Notes: generated by a model not told the origin, from the sequence alone. A DNA stretch of 64,000 nucleotides from Prosthecobacter gellanilyticus (GCF_007992435.1 NZ_BKAG01000017.1:62001-126000); one strand, 5' to 3'. Shown: positions 45,098-53,697, counted from the first letter of the stretch. Made by a program: numbers and translations.

Positions 45098-45209
45098 GAA
45101 CCACGGAGTGGTTCACCATGAATAGCCAGGGGTGAAGCAAGCGATAGCGAGCGCAACCCCTGGTCAGTCGCGTTGAATCGCTTTCTGAAAATCAACTCCG
45201 TAGGAGTTG
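45098..45209. repeat. cluster of three REP-like hairpins
   Basis: Hairpin 1 is GAACCAC-GGA-GTGGTTC (45098-45114); hairpin 2 has arms CCAGGGGT (45126-45133) and ACCCCTGG (45156-45163); hairpin 3 is CAACTCC-GTA-GGAGTTG (45193-45209). Hairpins 1 and 3 both have a perfect seven-base stem and three-base loop. They resemble repetitive extragenic palindromes moved by RAYT-type transposases; none is in this window. Confidence 0.7.
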
Positions 45210-45232
45210 CCCAATGCGCGGTATGTTCCAAT

Positions 45233-45271
45233 CACATGGGTGACAGAAACTCCCAAGCACATGGGTGACAG
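45233..45271. repeat. tandem CACATGGGTGACAG pair, possible insertion-sequence end
   Basis: CACATGGGTGACAG occurs at 45233-45246 and again at 45258-45271, a 25-base period. Tandem TGTCACCCATGT words are found at the ends of some integrase-core insertion sequences, so this could be a solo end of a lost element. No transposase remains. Confidence 0.5.
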
Positions 45272-45378
45272 CAGCCGCGCCTCGTCGACACCGCTCTCAC
45301 GCGCTCACAGTGCCTTCCTCGGACAAGAGCATCCACAGGCGCACACACCGCAGAAAGTCGCGAACGACGAACCCACCC

Positions 45379-45993
45379 TCACTTCGCCTCCGCCTTCGGA
45401 ATCGCGATGGCAGAAACCGAACCGTTCGTGTCAAAATCCTTGCCAAAAGACAGGGTCACCTGCGCGGACGCGCCCGAGACACCCGGCACAGACACCACCG
45501 GCGGAGTCGTGTAACCCGCGCCACCACTGACGATCTCATAACCCACGACCTTGCCATCCTTCACCAGCGCATTCGCCTCGGCGGGCTTCGTCTTCCACAG
45601 ATTCCCACGGCCTGGTGGATAACGATAAAAGTTCGAGACCTCATCCAGCCTCTCGTTCGTGATGCCGTGCTTGCCCAGGGCATCCATGAGCACCTTCTTG
45701 TTACGCCGCGCCTCCTCGCCGGTGGGTCCGCCGCTGCCAGGACCAGCAGGATGAACGTTGCTGAACGCATCACGAAACACCTCGTCCTTCACGCCGAGTG
45801 CCGCCGCGATGAGCTTCACCGGACGTCCGTGATCCACGCCTTCCGTCTCATGCCCTCCGGAGAAAACCACCGGCACGCGCTGAGTTCCCGCAGGCAGGGC
45901 CTTCGGCTCGGCGTGGACAGAGAAAGCCAGGGTCATCATGACCCCGGCAGTGAGTGAAGAGATGAACCTGCGGGTCGTCTTGGTCGTGTTCAT
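45379..45993 (-). CDS. exported protein of unknown function
   Basis: 204 residues from ATG 45993. The N-terminus (TRRFISSLTAGVMMTLAFSV) is a signal peptide. Mature region: VPVVFSGGHETEGVDHGRPV, KLIAAALGVKDEVFRDAFSN, then a C-terminal strand motif YEIVSGGAGYTTPPVVSVPG. The GGxGYTxPPxV motif is a recurring beta element in secreted proteins. It lies 91 bp before sugE in chromosome order and is transcribed in the same direction. Function unknown. Confidence 0.62.
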   Translation of the reverse strand: MNTTKTTRRFISSLTAGVMMTLAFSVHAEPKALPAGTQRVPVVFSGGHETEGVDHGRPVKLIAAALGVKDEVFRDAFSNVHPAGPGSGGPTGEEARRNKKVLMDALGKHGITNERLDEVSNFYRYPPGRGNLWKTKPAEANALVKDGKVVGYEIVSGGAGYTTPPVVSVPGVSGASAQVTLSFGKDFDTNGSVSAIAIPKAEAK

Positions 45994-46084
45994 GATCAGT
46001 CGCGGCATGTGCCTGAGCCGCGTCCAACCCCAGCCTGCATGAGAGGTCGCAAACTCTTTGCTGGAGGACCATCAAAGCCAGGCC

Positions 46085-46396
46085 TCAAGACATCTTGATC
46101 CCCACAATCCCCAGGATGATCAGCCCCACGCAAACCAGCCGCATCGGCGTCGCCGGATCTCCCATGAAGGCAATGCCGCACAGCACCGTGCCCACGGCGC
46201 CGATCCCCGTCCACACCGCATAAGCACTGCCGATCGGTAATGACTTCGACGCCGCACCAAGCAGCACCACACTAACAATAAGTGCGACCACCGTGCCCAC
46301 CGTCGGCCACAGCCGCGTGAAACCATCCGTGTATTTGAGGCCCACGGCCCAGGCGATCTCAAAGAGACCGGCGATGACGAGAAGAATCCATGACAT
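46085..46396 (-). CDS. sugE: SMR-family guanidinium exporter SugE/Gdx
   Basis: 103 residues with four transmembrane helices. The sequence follows SugE/Gdx closely: [20 protein letters not shown] (with the essential Glu13), [32 protein letters not shown] and [20 protein letters not shown]. SugE/Gdx exports guanidinium ions in exchange for protons. The start ATG 46396 gives the standard length. A candidate guanidine-II riboswitch lies 20 bases upstream, which supports the guanidinium role over general drug efflux. Confidence 0.93.
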   Translation of the reverse strand: MSWILLVIAGLFEIAWAVGLKYTDGFTRLWPTVGTVVALIVSVVLLGAASKSLPIGSAYAVWTGIGAVGTVLCGIAFMGDPATPMRLVCVGLIILGIVGIKMS

Positions 46397-46416
46397 ACGT
46401 GCTTGTAGTTTTAGTT

Positions 46417-46465
46417 CAGGGCCGTCCCTGAGTTGGGAAAAAGCACGCCGAGGTCGTCCACTGCG
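46417..46465 (-). promoter_or_regulatory. candidate guanidine-II (mini-ykkC) riboswitch
   Basis: Read on the minus strand, two hairpins with ACGR loops. P1: CGCAGTGG-ACGA-CCTCGGCG (46465-46446, eight-step stem with two mismatches). P2: TCAGGG-ACGG-CCCTGA (46431-46416, six perfect pairs). The linker is about 14 bases, within the known range. In this class each ACGR loop binds guanidinium and the paired hairpins control translation. Placement 20 bases before sugE fits. Confidence 0.82.
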
Positions 46466-46577
46466 CGGGTGAAACACACTGCCCGCAAATCGCCTTGAGT
46501 CAACCCAAACCCAGCCCCTCCACCTTCTGAAATCTTTCTACCTTAATCATTCTACAACAACGGTTCGGGAAAGCCCC

Positions 46578-47465
46578 TCACATCCCCTTCTCCACACACA
46601 GCCTCACCCCGTCCGCGCACATCGCCGTGTTGTTGCCAGCCTCCAGGCGCACCCAATCCGCCTCACTGATGCCGAGTGACACCGCCAGCGCATGCTCACG
46701 CTCGGCATACCGGCGGCGGATCTCCGCCTCATCTGCACCCGCCGCATGATCCGCCTTCACCGCCTCATGCACATCCTGAATCCGCTGGCGATAGCCTAAC
46801 AAATGATCGGACACGTCCGTCACCTCGCCAAAGTGCGTGAGGTAAAGCTTCTCAAACCCCGCCGCGGCCAAACGCTCCACCGAGGCCACGTAAGGCACCG
46901 GCTCAAACTGCGGCGGCGCCGCCGTGACCGAAAGATACTCCGTCCCCGGCAGCCGCATCCCGGCCACATCGCCGGTGAAGCAAACGTTGCCGATGATGAA
47001 CGCCAGATGATGCCGCGCATGCCCTGGCGTGTCCCAGCCGATGACCTCGACCTCGCCGACACGCACGCGATCACCATCATTCAGCACGGTCACCTTGTCC
47101 GCAGGCGCAGGCAGCATCGGGCCCCACAGGCTGTCCATGCGCTCCTGATAAATCATCCGCGCACTCGCGATGAGCTTGGAAGGATTGATGAGGTGCCGCG
47201 CCGCGTTCGCATGGCAGTAAACCTGCGCGCCCTGCAGCGCCCACCAGCCCGCCGCGCCCGCATGATCCAGATGCACATGCGTCACCAAGACATGCCTGAC
47301 CTTCTTCTCGTCCAGACCCAGCCCGTGAATGCCCGCGCGCAGCGTCTCCAGAGTGGACCCAGGCCCCGTTTCAATCAGCGTCAGCTCATCACCCGACTCG
47401 ATGACATAAGCCGCGATGAGGCCGGGGGTATTTTGAAACAGCAGGTCGAGAGTATGAATGCGCAC
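46578..47465 (-). CDS. MBL-fold metallohydrolase
   Basis: 295 residues. The metal motif VLVTHVHLDHAGAAGW (HxHxDH) is preceded by LTLIETGPGSTLETLR and followed by GWDTPGHARHHLAFIIGNVC, CFTGDVAGMR and LYLTHFGEV, the conserved His/Asp ligands. It belongs to the glyoxalase-II-like metallo-beta-lactamase superfamily; members cut thioesters, esters, lactones or phosphodiesters, and the substrate here is unknown. No signal peptide. The next gene upstream, the TonB-like gene, ends 12 bases before this one starts, so the two may share a transcript. Confidence 0.87.
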   Translation of the reverse strand: MRIHTLDLLFQNTPGLIAAYVIESGDELTLIETGPGSTLETLRAGIHGLGLDEKKVRHVLVTHVHLDHAGAAGWWALQGAQVYCHANAARHLINPSKLIASARMIYQERMDSLWGPMLPAPADKVTVLNDGDRVRVGEVEVIGWDTPGHARHHLAFIIGNVCFTGDVAGMRLPGTEYLSVTAAPPQFEPVPYVASVERLAAAGFEKLYLTHFGEVTDVSDHLLGYRQRIQDVHEAVKADHAAGADEAEIRRRYAEREHALAVSLGISEADWVRLEAGNNTAMCADGVRLCVEKGM

Positions 47466-47476
47466 GGTCAGAACGG

Positions 47477-48673
47477 TCAGTAAACAATGGCTTCGTATTC
47501 GATCTTCATACGCCCGTCCTCAAGCTCCGGAATCAACTCGGCAGGGATCGGCGGAATGTCCGCGTCCAAAATGGCGCGCAGCGTGATCTCCCGCATGCGC
47601 GGATCCGCATCACGAGCATCAGACAAAATACGCAGATCCTGCGGCTCCCCGCGCTTGTCCACATAGAAGCGGAAGCGCACCCGCCCGAAGGTCACCGAGT
47701 CACGCGCCAGCCGCACATAGCGGTGCCATTTCTGCTCCACCGCCCCCGTCACCTGCTTCATGTAGATGCCGCGCGGCGTGGCAGAGGCATCCACCGCATT
47801 TTCACCTTCGCGACTGATGGCACCATCATTCTTGCCCATGCGGGTGAAGGGGCTGAAGGCATTCTCCTCCGGCTTTCCAGCCGTGGCCTGCACCTCATCC
47901 GTCACCGGGACAGCCTTGGGTGCCGGCGGCATGGGAGGCACGTCCTCTGGCACACGCACCTGGGGCTTCACCGCGGCAGTCTCCGGCGCGTCTTTCGCAT
48001 CCGGCTTGCGCACCTCAATCGGCAGGCGGTCGGTCTCCAGACGGGCGCTCTCCTTGTCCAGCTCCTCCATCATCTTCTTCAGCATCGAGTCATCATTCGG
48101 CTCCGCTTTCGCCACCTGTTTCGGCTGTGGGGCCGAGGGTTGTGCCTCAGGCTGGGGTTTCAGGATGCTCGGCGGCGTCAGCGGCGCTGGAGGCCGCATG
48201 TTCAGCGGCGTGGCCGTCGGCGGTGGGGAGGGGGCCACCGCGTCATTCTTCAACTCGCCGTCGCGATGATCACGGCTCGCCAGTTCCATCTTGTTCGGCG
48301 CGGTGCCCTCCGTCGTCGGCATCATCAGCGTGGCATCCGCCTTCGTCGGCAGCTTGCTCGCCGCGATGGTGTTGCGGTCCGACTCAAACATCGAGTTCGC
48401 CGGCTTCACCGTGGAGGCTTCGTTTTGAGTGGTGCGGATGTAGGCTTTCGGCGGAGGTTTCACCTGCAGCGGTGGCGGCAGCACCTGCTCTGGAAAGATC
48501 ATCACCACTTCGGGCTCAGGCTCCGGTGGCTTCACCATCTCCTCCGCCACACCAAACAGCCGTCTCCCCGCCTCGCTGTTAAACAACCACGCCAGGAAAA
48601 GCAGAGCCACCACATGAATCACAAAGGATCCTGCGAGCCCGATTTGAAATTCCCTGTCCCTGGTAAGTGTCAA
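47477..48673 (-). CDS. TonB-like energy-transducer protein
   Basis: About 398 residues if started at TTG 48673, which gives a short cytoplasmic N-terminus, a transmembrane helix (QIGLAGSFVIHVVALLFLAW), a long Pro/Glu/Lys-rich periplasmic region (PPEPEPEVVMIFPEQVLPPP) and a C-terminal TonB-type domain (WHRYVRLARDSVTFGRVRFR, FYVDKRGEPQDLRILSDARD). TonB passes energy from ExbBD to outer-membrane transporters; no exbBD or receptor gene is nearby. No ATG fits well, and an upstream frame to 48808 lies in the promoter region of the divergent CoA-transferase gene. Confidence 0.7.
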   Translation of the reverse strand: MTLTRDREFQIGLAGSFVIHVVALLFLAWLFNSEAGRRLFGVAEEMVKPPEPEPEVVMIFPEQVLPPPLQVKPPPKAYIRTTQNEASTVKPANSMFESDRNTIAASKLPTKADATLMMPTTEGTAPNKMELASRDHRDGELKNDAVAPSPPPTATPLNMRPPAPLTPPSILKPQPEAQPSAPQPKQVAKAEPNDDSMLKKMMEELDKESARLETDRLPIEVRKPDAKDAPETAAVKPQVRVPEDVPPMPPAPKAVPVTDEVQATAGKPEENAFSPFTRMGKNDGAISREGENAVDASATPRGIYMKQVTGAVEQKWHRYVRLARDSVTFGRVRFRFYVDKRGEPQDLRILSDARDADPRMREITLRAILDADIPPIPAELIPELEDGRMKIEYEAIVY

Positions 48674-48831
48674 AGCGCCCGCAAGGTGCCTCCAACCGGC
48701 CCGGAAGCAACGGGGATGTCTGGCATCTGCGCGTCCTTCCCCCCTGGCCTCCTCCGCAAACCTCGCGCTGTTTCTTGACCAGCCACCGCCCACCCCGCCA
48801 TGATGCACGTTTTCTCCATCCGCCCCACCTC

Positions 48832-50292
48832 ATGCGCGCCCCAGCCATCCTCGCCACTGCTGACGAAGCCATCGCCGCCATCCCCAGTGGATCGACGGTC
48901 GCCGTGGGCGGTTTCGTGGGCGCGGGCCATCCGGAGATGCTCACCTCTGCCCTGGAGCGCCGCTTTTTGCAAACCGGCACGCCGAATGACCTCACCCTCT
49001 ACTACTGCGCCGGCCAGGGCGACCGCTGCGAGCGCGGCCTGAACCACCTCGCCTACGCCGGCCTGGTGAAACGCGTGATCGGCGGCCACTGGAACCTCGC
49101 GCCGAAGCTCGGCACCCTGGCGCTCGCGAACGAGATCGAGGCCTACAATCTGCCCCAGGGCGTGCTCAGCGTGCTGCTGCGGGAGATCGCCGCCAAACGC
49201 CCCGGCCTGTTCACCCAGGTCGGTCTGAACACTTTCATTGATCCCGCGCAAACCGGCGGCCGCATGAATGCGCGCACCACCGAACCACTCGTGGAGCGCG
49301 TGGAGATCGATGGCCAGACCTGGCTGCGCTACAAATCCGTGCCCGTCCATGTCGGCCTCATCCGCGCCACCCATGCCGATGCGCGCGGAAATCTCAGCAT
49401 GGAGTGTGAGGGCCTGATCAGCGAGGTGCTGCCCATCGCCCAGGCCGCAAAGAACCACGACGGCATCGTCATCGCCCAGGTGGAGAGCGTGGTGGACGTC
49501 CTCCCCGACCCCAAGGCCGTGCGCGTGCCCGGCATCCTGGTGGACTACATCGTCACCAGCGGCGGCCTGCAACATGACCAGACTTTTGGCGAGGTCTTCA
49601 ATGAGGAGTTCGTCGTCTCGAGCAACCTGACCTTTGAACTTCCCGCCATGGCAGAGTCCGAGCGCAAGGTCATCGGCACCCGCGCTTTAAAAGAGATCCG
49701 CGAGGGGGACATCGTGAACCTCGGCATCGGCCTACCTGAAAGTGTGGCAATGGTCGCGGCGGAGACCGGCCGGCTGCACGAGTTCACCCTTACCGTGGAA
49801 AGCGGCCCCACCGGCGGCGTGCCAGCCTCCGGCCTCAGCTTTGGCTGCAGCCACTTCCCCGAAGCAGTCATTGATCAGCCCGCGCAGTTTGATTTCTATG
49901 ATGGCGGCGGTCTCGATATCGGCGTGCTCGGCGCGGTGGAGGTGGATGCCCAGGGCAGTGTGAACGTCACCAGCTTCGCCGGCCGTTTCGCCGGTGTCGG
50001 CGGCTTCGTGAACATCGCCCACAGCGCGCGCCGCCTCATCTTCTGCTGCACCTTCCTCGCCAAAGGTCAGCCCAAGTTCGTGCGCGAGATCCAGCACGTC
50101 TGCTTCCACGGTCCCACCGCCGTCTCACGCGGTCAGCAGGTCCTCTACGTCACCGAGCGCGCCGTCTTTGAGCTCGCCTCCACCGGCCTCCGCCTCATCG
50201 AAGTCATGCCCGGCTTCGACGTGCAAAAAGACGTTCTCGATCAAATGCAGTTCGCTCCCCAAGTCGCCCTGCGCCCCTCTTCCCTCTCATGA
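48832..50292 (+). CDS. fused alpha/beta acyl-CoA:acetate (3-ketoacid) CoA transferase, family I
   Basis: 486 residues from ATG 48832. The alpha half shows SGSTVAVGGFVGAGHPEMLT and GLNTFIDPAQTGGRMN; the beta half begins about residue 285 with KEIREGDIVNLGIGLPESVA and carries the catalytic Glu323 in TVESGPTGGVP, followed by FDFYDGGGLDIGVLGAVEVD. The two halves fused as in YdiF-type enzymes, which move CoA between acyl groups such as acetoacetate and acetate. The next gene (thiolase) overlaps it by four bases, so the pair forms an operon for acetoacetyl-CoA/ketone turnover. Confidence 0.91.
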   Translation: MRAPAILATADEAIAAIPSGSTVAVGGFVGAGHPEMLTSALERRFLQTGTPNDLTLYYCAGQGDRCERGLNHLAYAGLVKRVIGGHWNLAPKLGTLALANEIEAYNLPQGVLSVLLREIAAKRPGLFTQVGLNTFIDPAQTGGRMNARTTEPLVERVEIDGQTWLRYKSVPVHVGLIRATHADARGNLSMECEGLISEVLPIAQAAKNHDGIVIAQVESVVDVLPDPKAVRVPGILVDYIVTSGGLQHDQTFGEVFNEEFVVSSNLTFELPAMAESERKVIGTRALKEIREGDIVNLGIGLPESVAMVAAETGRLHEFTLTVESGPTGGVPASGLSFGCSHFPEAVIDQPAQFDFYDGGGLDIGVLGAVEVDAQGSVNVTSFAGRFAGVGGFVNIAHSARRLIFCCTFLAKGQPKFVREIQHVCFHGPTAVSRGQQVLYVTERAVFELASTGLRLIEVMPGFDVQKDVLDQMQFAPQVALRPSSLS

Positions 50293-51431
50293 ATCCTGTC
50301 CACATCATCCACGCCCAACGCTCCCCCATCGGCCGCTTCGGAGGCGGGTTGAAAGAGGTCTCCGCCGCCGACCTCGGCCTCGCCATCGCCGAGGCCGTGA
50401 CACCTAACGAATTACGCAACCACATTGATCAAGTGATCCTCGGCCAGGTGCTCCAGGCAGGCAGCGGCATGAATGTGGCGCGTCAGGTCGGCTTAAAGCT
50501 CGGGCTGCCTCAGCAAGTCCCCGCTTACACCGTCAACATCGCCTGCGGTTCATCTCTCAAAGCCGCCGCCCTCGGTGCTGATGCCATCCGCAGTGGCGAG
50601 AGCCATCTCATCCTCGCCGGTGGTGTGGAAAACATGAGCCGCGCTCCGCATTACGTCATGGATGCACGCTTCGGTAAAAAGCTCGGAGATCTCTCCATGC
50701 AGGACGCCATGTTTGTCGATGGCCTCAGTGATCCCCTGCTGAAAATCGGCATGGGCGAAACCGCCGAACGCATCGCCGACAAGCACAAGATCACCCGTCA
50801 GGAGCAGGACGCTTTCGCCGCCGAAAGCCAGGCCCGCGTCGCCGCCAGTCGCGATGCCTTCGCCCGCGAGATCATCCCCATCGGCCAGGTCACCGCCGAT
50901 GAACATCCACGTGCCGACACCACCGTCGACTCCCTCGCCAAACTCAAACCCGCCTTCCGCAAAGACGGCACCGTCACCCCGGGCAATGCCTCCGGCATCA
51001 ACGATGGTGCCGCCATGGTCCTGCTCGCCAGTGATGAAGCTGTCAAACAACACGGCCTCACCTCACGCGCCCGCATCATCGCCACCGCCGTGGTCGGTTG
51101 TGATCCCGCCGTCATGGGTCTCGGCCCCGTCGGAGCCATCCAAAAGCTCATCCAGCTCACCGGTTGGAAGCTGGACGAGGTCGATGCCATCGAGATCAAC
51201 GAAGCCTTCGCCGTCCAAGTCCTCGGCTGCGCCCGCGAGCTGGACCTCGACCTTGCGAAGCTCAACCAGCGCGGCGGCGCCATCGCCCTCGGCCACCCCA
51301 TCGGCGCCAGCGGCGCCCGCGTCCTCGTCACCCTCCTGCACCTCATGGAAGACAAAGGTTACCGCCGCGGCATCGCCAGCCTCTGCATCGGCGGAGGCAT
51401 GGGCATCGCCATGGCCGTCGAACGGTCATGA
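50289..51431 (+). CDS. acetyl-CoA C-acetyltransferase (thiolase)
   Basis: 380 residues. It condenses or splits acetyl-CoA and acetoacetyl-CoA. The nucleophile is Cys86 (VNIACGSSLKAAALGADA), with the GHPIGASGARVLVTLL histidine and the second cysteine in SLCIGGGMGIAMAVE. Start ATG overlaps the CoA-transferase stop (ATGA), showing translational coupling. The two genes together could feed on acetoacetate or make acetoacetyl-CoA for butyrate or polyhydroxybutyrate routes; no reductase or synthase gene is adjacent, so the direction is open. Confidence 0.95.
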   Translation: MNPVHIIHAQRSPIGRFGGGLKEVSAADLGLAIAEAVTPNELRNHIDQVILGQVLQAGSGMNVARQVGLKLGLPQQVPAYTVNIACGSSLKAAALGADAIRSGESHLILAGGVENMSRAPHYVMDARFGKKLGDLSMQDAMFVDGLSDPLLKIGMGETAERIADKHKITRQEQDAFAAESQARVAASRDAFAREIIPIGQVTADEHPRADTTVDSLAKLKPAFRKDGTVTPGNASGINDGAAMVLLASDEAVKQHGLTSRARIIATAVVGCDPAVMGLGPVGAIQKLIQLTGWKLDEVDAIEINEAFAVQVLGCARELDLDLAKLNQRGGAIALGHPIGASGARVLVTLLHLMEDKGYRRGIASLCIGGGMGIAMAVERS

Positions 51432-51450
51432 GCCAAGGCGACCTCGTCGC

Positions 51451-53661
51451 TTATCGCCTCAGCACAAACTCCTTCGCATTCACCAGGGACCAGGTGATGT
51501 CCTCCAGCGTGCCGCGTTTGTCTTGAGAAGAGGTGAGCAGAGACTCCATCACCTTCGCTTCATCCGCCGTCGGTGCACGAGTCAGCAGCGACCAGTAAAG
51601 ATCACGTACGATCTGCGCAGGGTTCTCGATCTTGGCCAGGTGCTGCAGACGGTTGTATTTGTCACGAATCACACGTCCCACCACCGGCCCGCTCATGAAC
51701 TGGAAAATCTGGCCGATCGTGGTGTCATTCGCACGCTCACACTCGCAGCTCAGCTCACGCTTGGGCTTGCCGAACTGAATGAGAAAAGCCTCGGGCGACA
51801 TCGGATCAGGACTGCCTCGCCCACCTTTCGGGCCTGCCATCTGACCGGCGCGGGTGCCTGGTTCAGCACCATCAAAAGAAGGTCGCACCCACATGGCGTT
51901 GTGCAGTGAATCAAAGAGCTGCTCGGCGGTCAGGCGACGTGGCAGCGCATGGGAGTAGTTCGCCTCATCCGCCGCATTGGTGGCGTTCGGTGCGCTGTCG
52001 AGCTGATAGGTGCGGCTCAGCATGATGGTGCGGACGAGATGCTTCAGATTGAAGCCGCTGCGCACAAAGTCCTCGGTCAGCTCATCCAGCAGTCGCGGAT
52101 GGCTCGCCGGATTGGTGAGGCGGAAGTCATCCACCGGATCCACAAGCCCTTTGCCCATGAGATGATACCACACACGGTTGACCTGGGCCTTGGCAAAGAG
52201 CGGATTGGCGGGGCTCGTGAGCCAGGCAGCGGCGGCCTGCAACTCATCCTGCTTGTCCGCGAGCTTTGGCATGTCCGCACCGAGGAAACGCGGCCGCGCC
52301 TGATCCCCTGTGCGCGGGTTTTGCACATTCAGTTTCGGATTGAGAAACACCACCTGCTCGCCCTTGAACTCATGCTTGTCGTTCTTGTCACGTCGTTTGT
52401 TATCCAGGATCTTGTAGTCCACCTGGCTGAAGATCGCGGACCAGCTGTAGTAGTCATCCTGCGTCCAGCGGTCGAAGGGATGGTTGTGGCACTCCGCGCA
52501 TTGCAGCCGCGTGCCCAGGAAGACCTGCGCCGCCGCCACGGCACGGGCCTGCGGCGTGCGGTTGGCACGGTAAAAGTTCGACGCAGGCTCATGATAGGTG
52601 CTCCCACGTGAGGAGATCATCTCGCTGACGAACTCGTTCATTGGCCTGTTGCGGGCGATGGCATCGCGAATCCAGCCATGGAAGGCTTTCATGCCTTGTT
52701 CATCCAGCGTGCGACCTTCCACCTTCAGCACATCCGACCATTTCAGCGCCCAGAAATCCGCGAACTCCTGCCGCACAAGCAGCCGGTCGATCAAACGAGC
52801 CCTCTTGTCCGGAGTCTTGTCCGCCACAAACGTCATCGCCTCATCCACCTTCGGCACGATGCCCAGCAGATCCAGATACGCACGACGCATAAAAACCTCA
52901 TCACCGCAGTCATCGCTCGGGTTGATGCGCAGCGTCTTCAGCTTCGAGAAGATGTGCGCATCCACATAGTTGTATCGGCGCGGCGCGGTCCAGACGAACT
53001 GCGGAGAGCTGCGCACAAAGGTCAGGCGCACCGGCACGTTGTGCTGCAGATAGCGCACCAGCACACCCGGCTCGCCGAACTGCAAGCGTTTCACCAAGCC
53101 ATTCCGTGAGACCTCGATCAGACCGTTCTGCAGTGGCTCATAAACCACGCGTTCCGTGACATCACGCTGCGTGCCATCACTCATCGTGATCACAGCCTTG
53201 AGCTGCACCTCGCTCTGCGGTTCATCGATGATCTGCTCACGCGGTGTGACCTCGAGCTTCGTCACGCGCAGATCCTTCTCGCTCGCGCGCGGCATGCCGG
53301 CGGCGATCCAGTCCCGCAGCACCTGATATTCCCAGCCTTTCGGATCCAGCTTCTTGCCACCTTCATGCGACAGCTGGTTCGTGCCCTTCGCAAGGATCAG
53401 GCTCTGCTCTGGTGAAAAAGCATTCACGCGCCGACCCGAGACATCCCGCGTCAGCGCCGCGAAATCATACTCGATGTCCTGCCCGCGCAGCGAGAGCTTG
53501 AAGCCTCCCTTGCCCGTCGCATTGCCATGACAGGTGCCCAGGTTGCACCCCGCCTTCGACATCGCCGCCATGACGTCATTGCGAAACGACGGCCCCTCCG
53601 CGCTGCTGAGCAGCGGAGTGACGGCGGCGGCAAAAAAGAGCCATGGCAGTCTTCGTGACAT
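51451..53661 (-). CDS. exported DUF1549/DUF1553 protein with cytochrome-like CxxCH motifs
   Basis: 736 residues with signal peptide MSRRLPWLFFAAAVTPLLSSA. CNLGTCHGNATG near residue 40 and CAECHNHPFDRWTQDDYYSW in the middle are CxxCH-type motifs; the former belongs to a haem-like N-terminal region. DUF1549 (SDDCGDEVFMRRAYLDLLGI, RLLVRQEFADFWALKWSDVL) and DUF1553 (LFAKAQVNRVWYHLMGKGLV, RLTAEQLFDSLHNAM) follow. In Planctomycetes and Verrucomicrobia such proteins usually sit before a DUF1501 sulfatase-like partner; none is adjacent. Function unknown; an electron-transfer or polymer-degradation role is often proposed. Confidence 0.88.
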   Translation of the reverse strand: MSRRLPWLFFAAAVTPLLSSAEGPSFRNDVMAAMSKAGCNLGTCHGNATGKGGFKLSLRGQDIEYDFAALTRDVSGRRVNAFSPEQSLILAKGTNQLSHEGGKKLDPKGWEYQVLRDWIAAGMPRASEKDLRVTKLEVTPREQIIDEPQSEVQLKAVITMSDGTQRDVTERVVYEPLQNGLIEVSRNGLVKRLQFGEPGVLVRYLQHNVPVRLTFVRSSPQFVWTAPRRYNYVDAHIFSKLKTLRINPSDDCGDEVFMRRAYLDLLGIVPKVDEAMTFVADKTPDKRARLIDRLLVRQEFADFWALKWSDVLKVEGRTLDEQGMKAFHGWIRDAIARNRPMNEFVSEMISSRGSTYHEPASNFYRANRTPQARAVAAAQVFLGTRLQCAECHNHPFDRWTQDDYYSWSAIFSQVDYKILDNKRRDKNDKHEFKGEQVVFLNPKLNVQNPRTGDQARPRFLGADMPKLADKQDELQAAAAWLTSPANPLFAKAQVNRVWYHLMGKGLVDPVDDFRLTNPASHPRLLDELTEDFVRSGFNLKHLVRTIMLSRTYQLDSAPNATNAADEANYSHALPRRLTAEQLFDSLHNAMWVRPSFDGAEPGTRAGQMAGPKGGRGSPDPMSPEAFLIQFGKPKRELSCECERANDTTIGQIFQFMSGPVVGRVIRDKYNRLQHLAKIENPAQIVRDLYWSLLTRAPTADEAKVMESLLTSSQDKRGTLEDITWSLVNAKEFVLRR

Positions 53662-53697
53662 GTGTCACAGACTGCAACGCCGCCCGCAGCCCCGTTT

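Larger units (their letters stand above)
44785..45378. other. 594-bp gene-free block rich in repeats
   Basis: No credible gene on either strand. It contains the two separated arms of a palindromic element (45018-45035 and 45284-45304), three REP-like hairpins (45098-45209) and an IS-end-like direct repeat (45233-45271). It separates the zinc-ribbon gene from the exported-protein gene at 45379. Confidence 0.7.

Noticed and set aside
45098..45209. CRISPR-like repeats
   Set aside because: The hairpins differ in sequence and are not evenly spaced, and no repeat-spacer pattern or cas gene exists in the window.
44785..45378. Plus-strand frames at 45207-45957
   Set aside because: They run through the repeat block and the antisense of the exported-protein gene, with Arg/His/Pro-rich translation and no domain.
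48674..48831. N-terminal extensions of the TonB-like gene (to 48808) and the CoA-transferase gene (to 48667)
   Set aside because: The two extensions overlap each other on opposite strands in the shared promoter region and show no family similarity.
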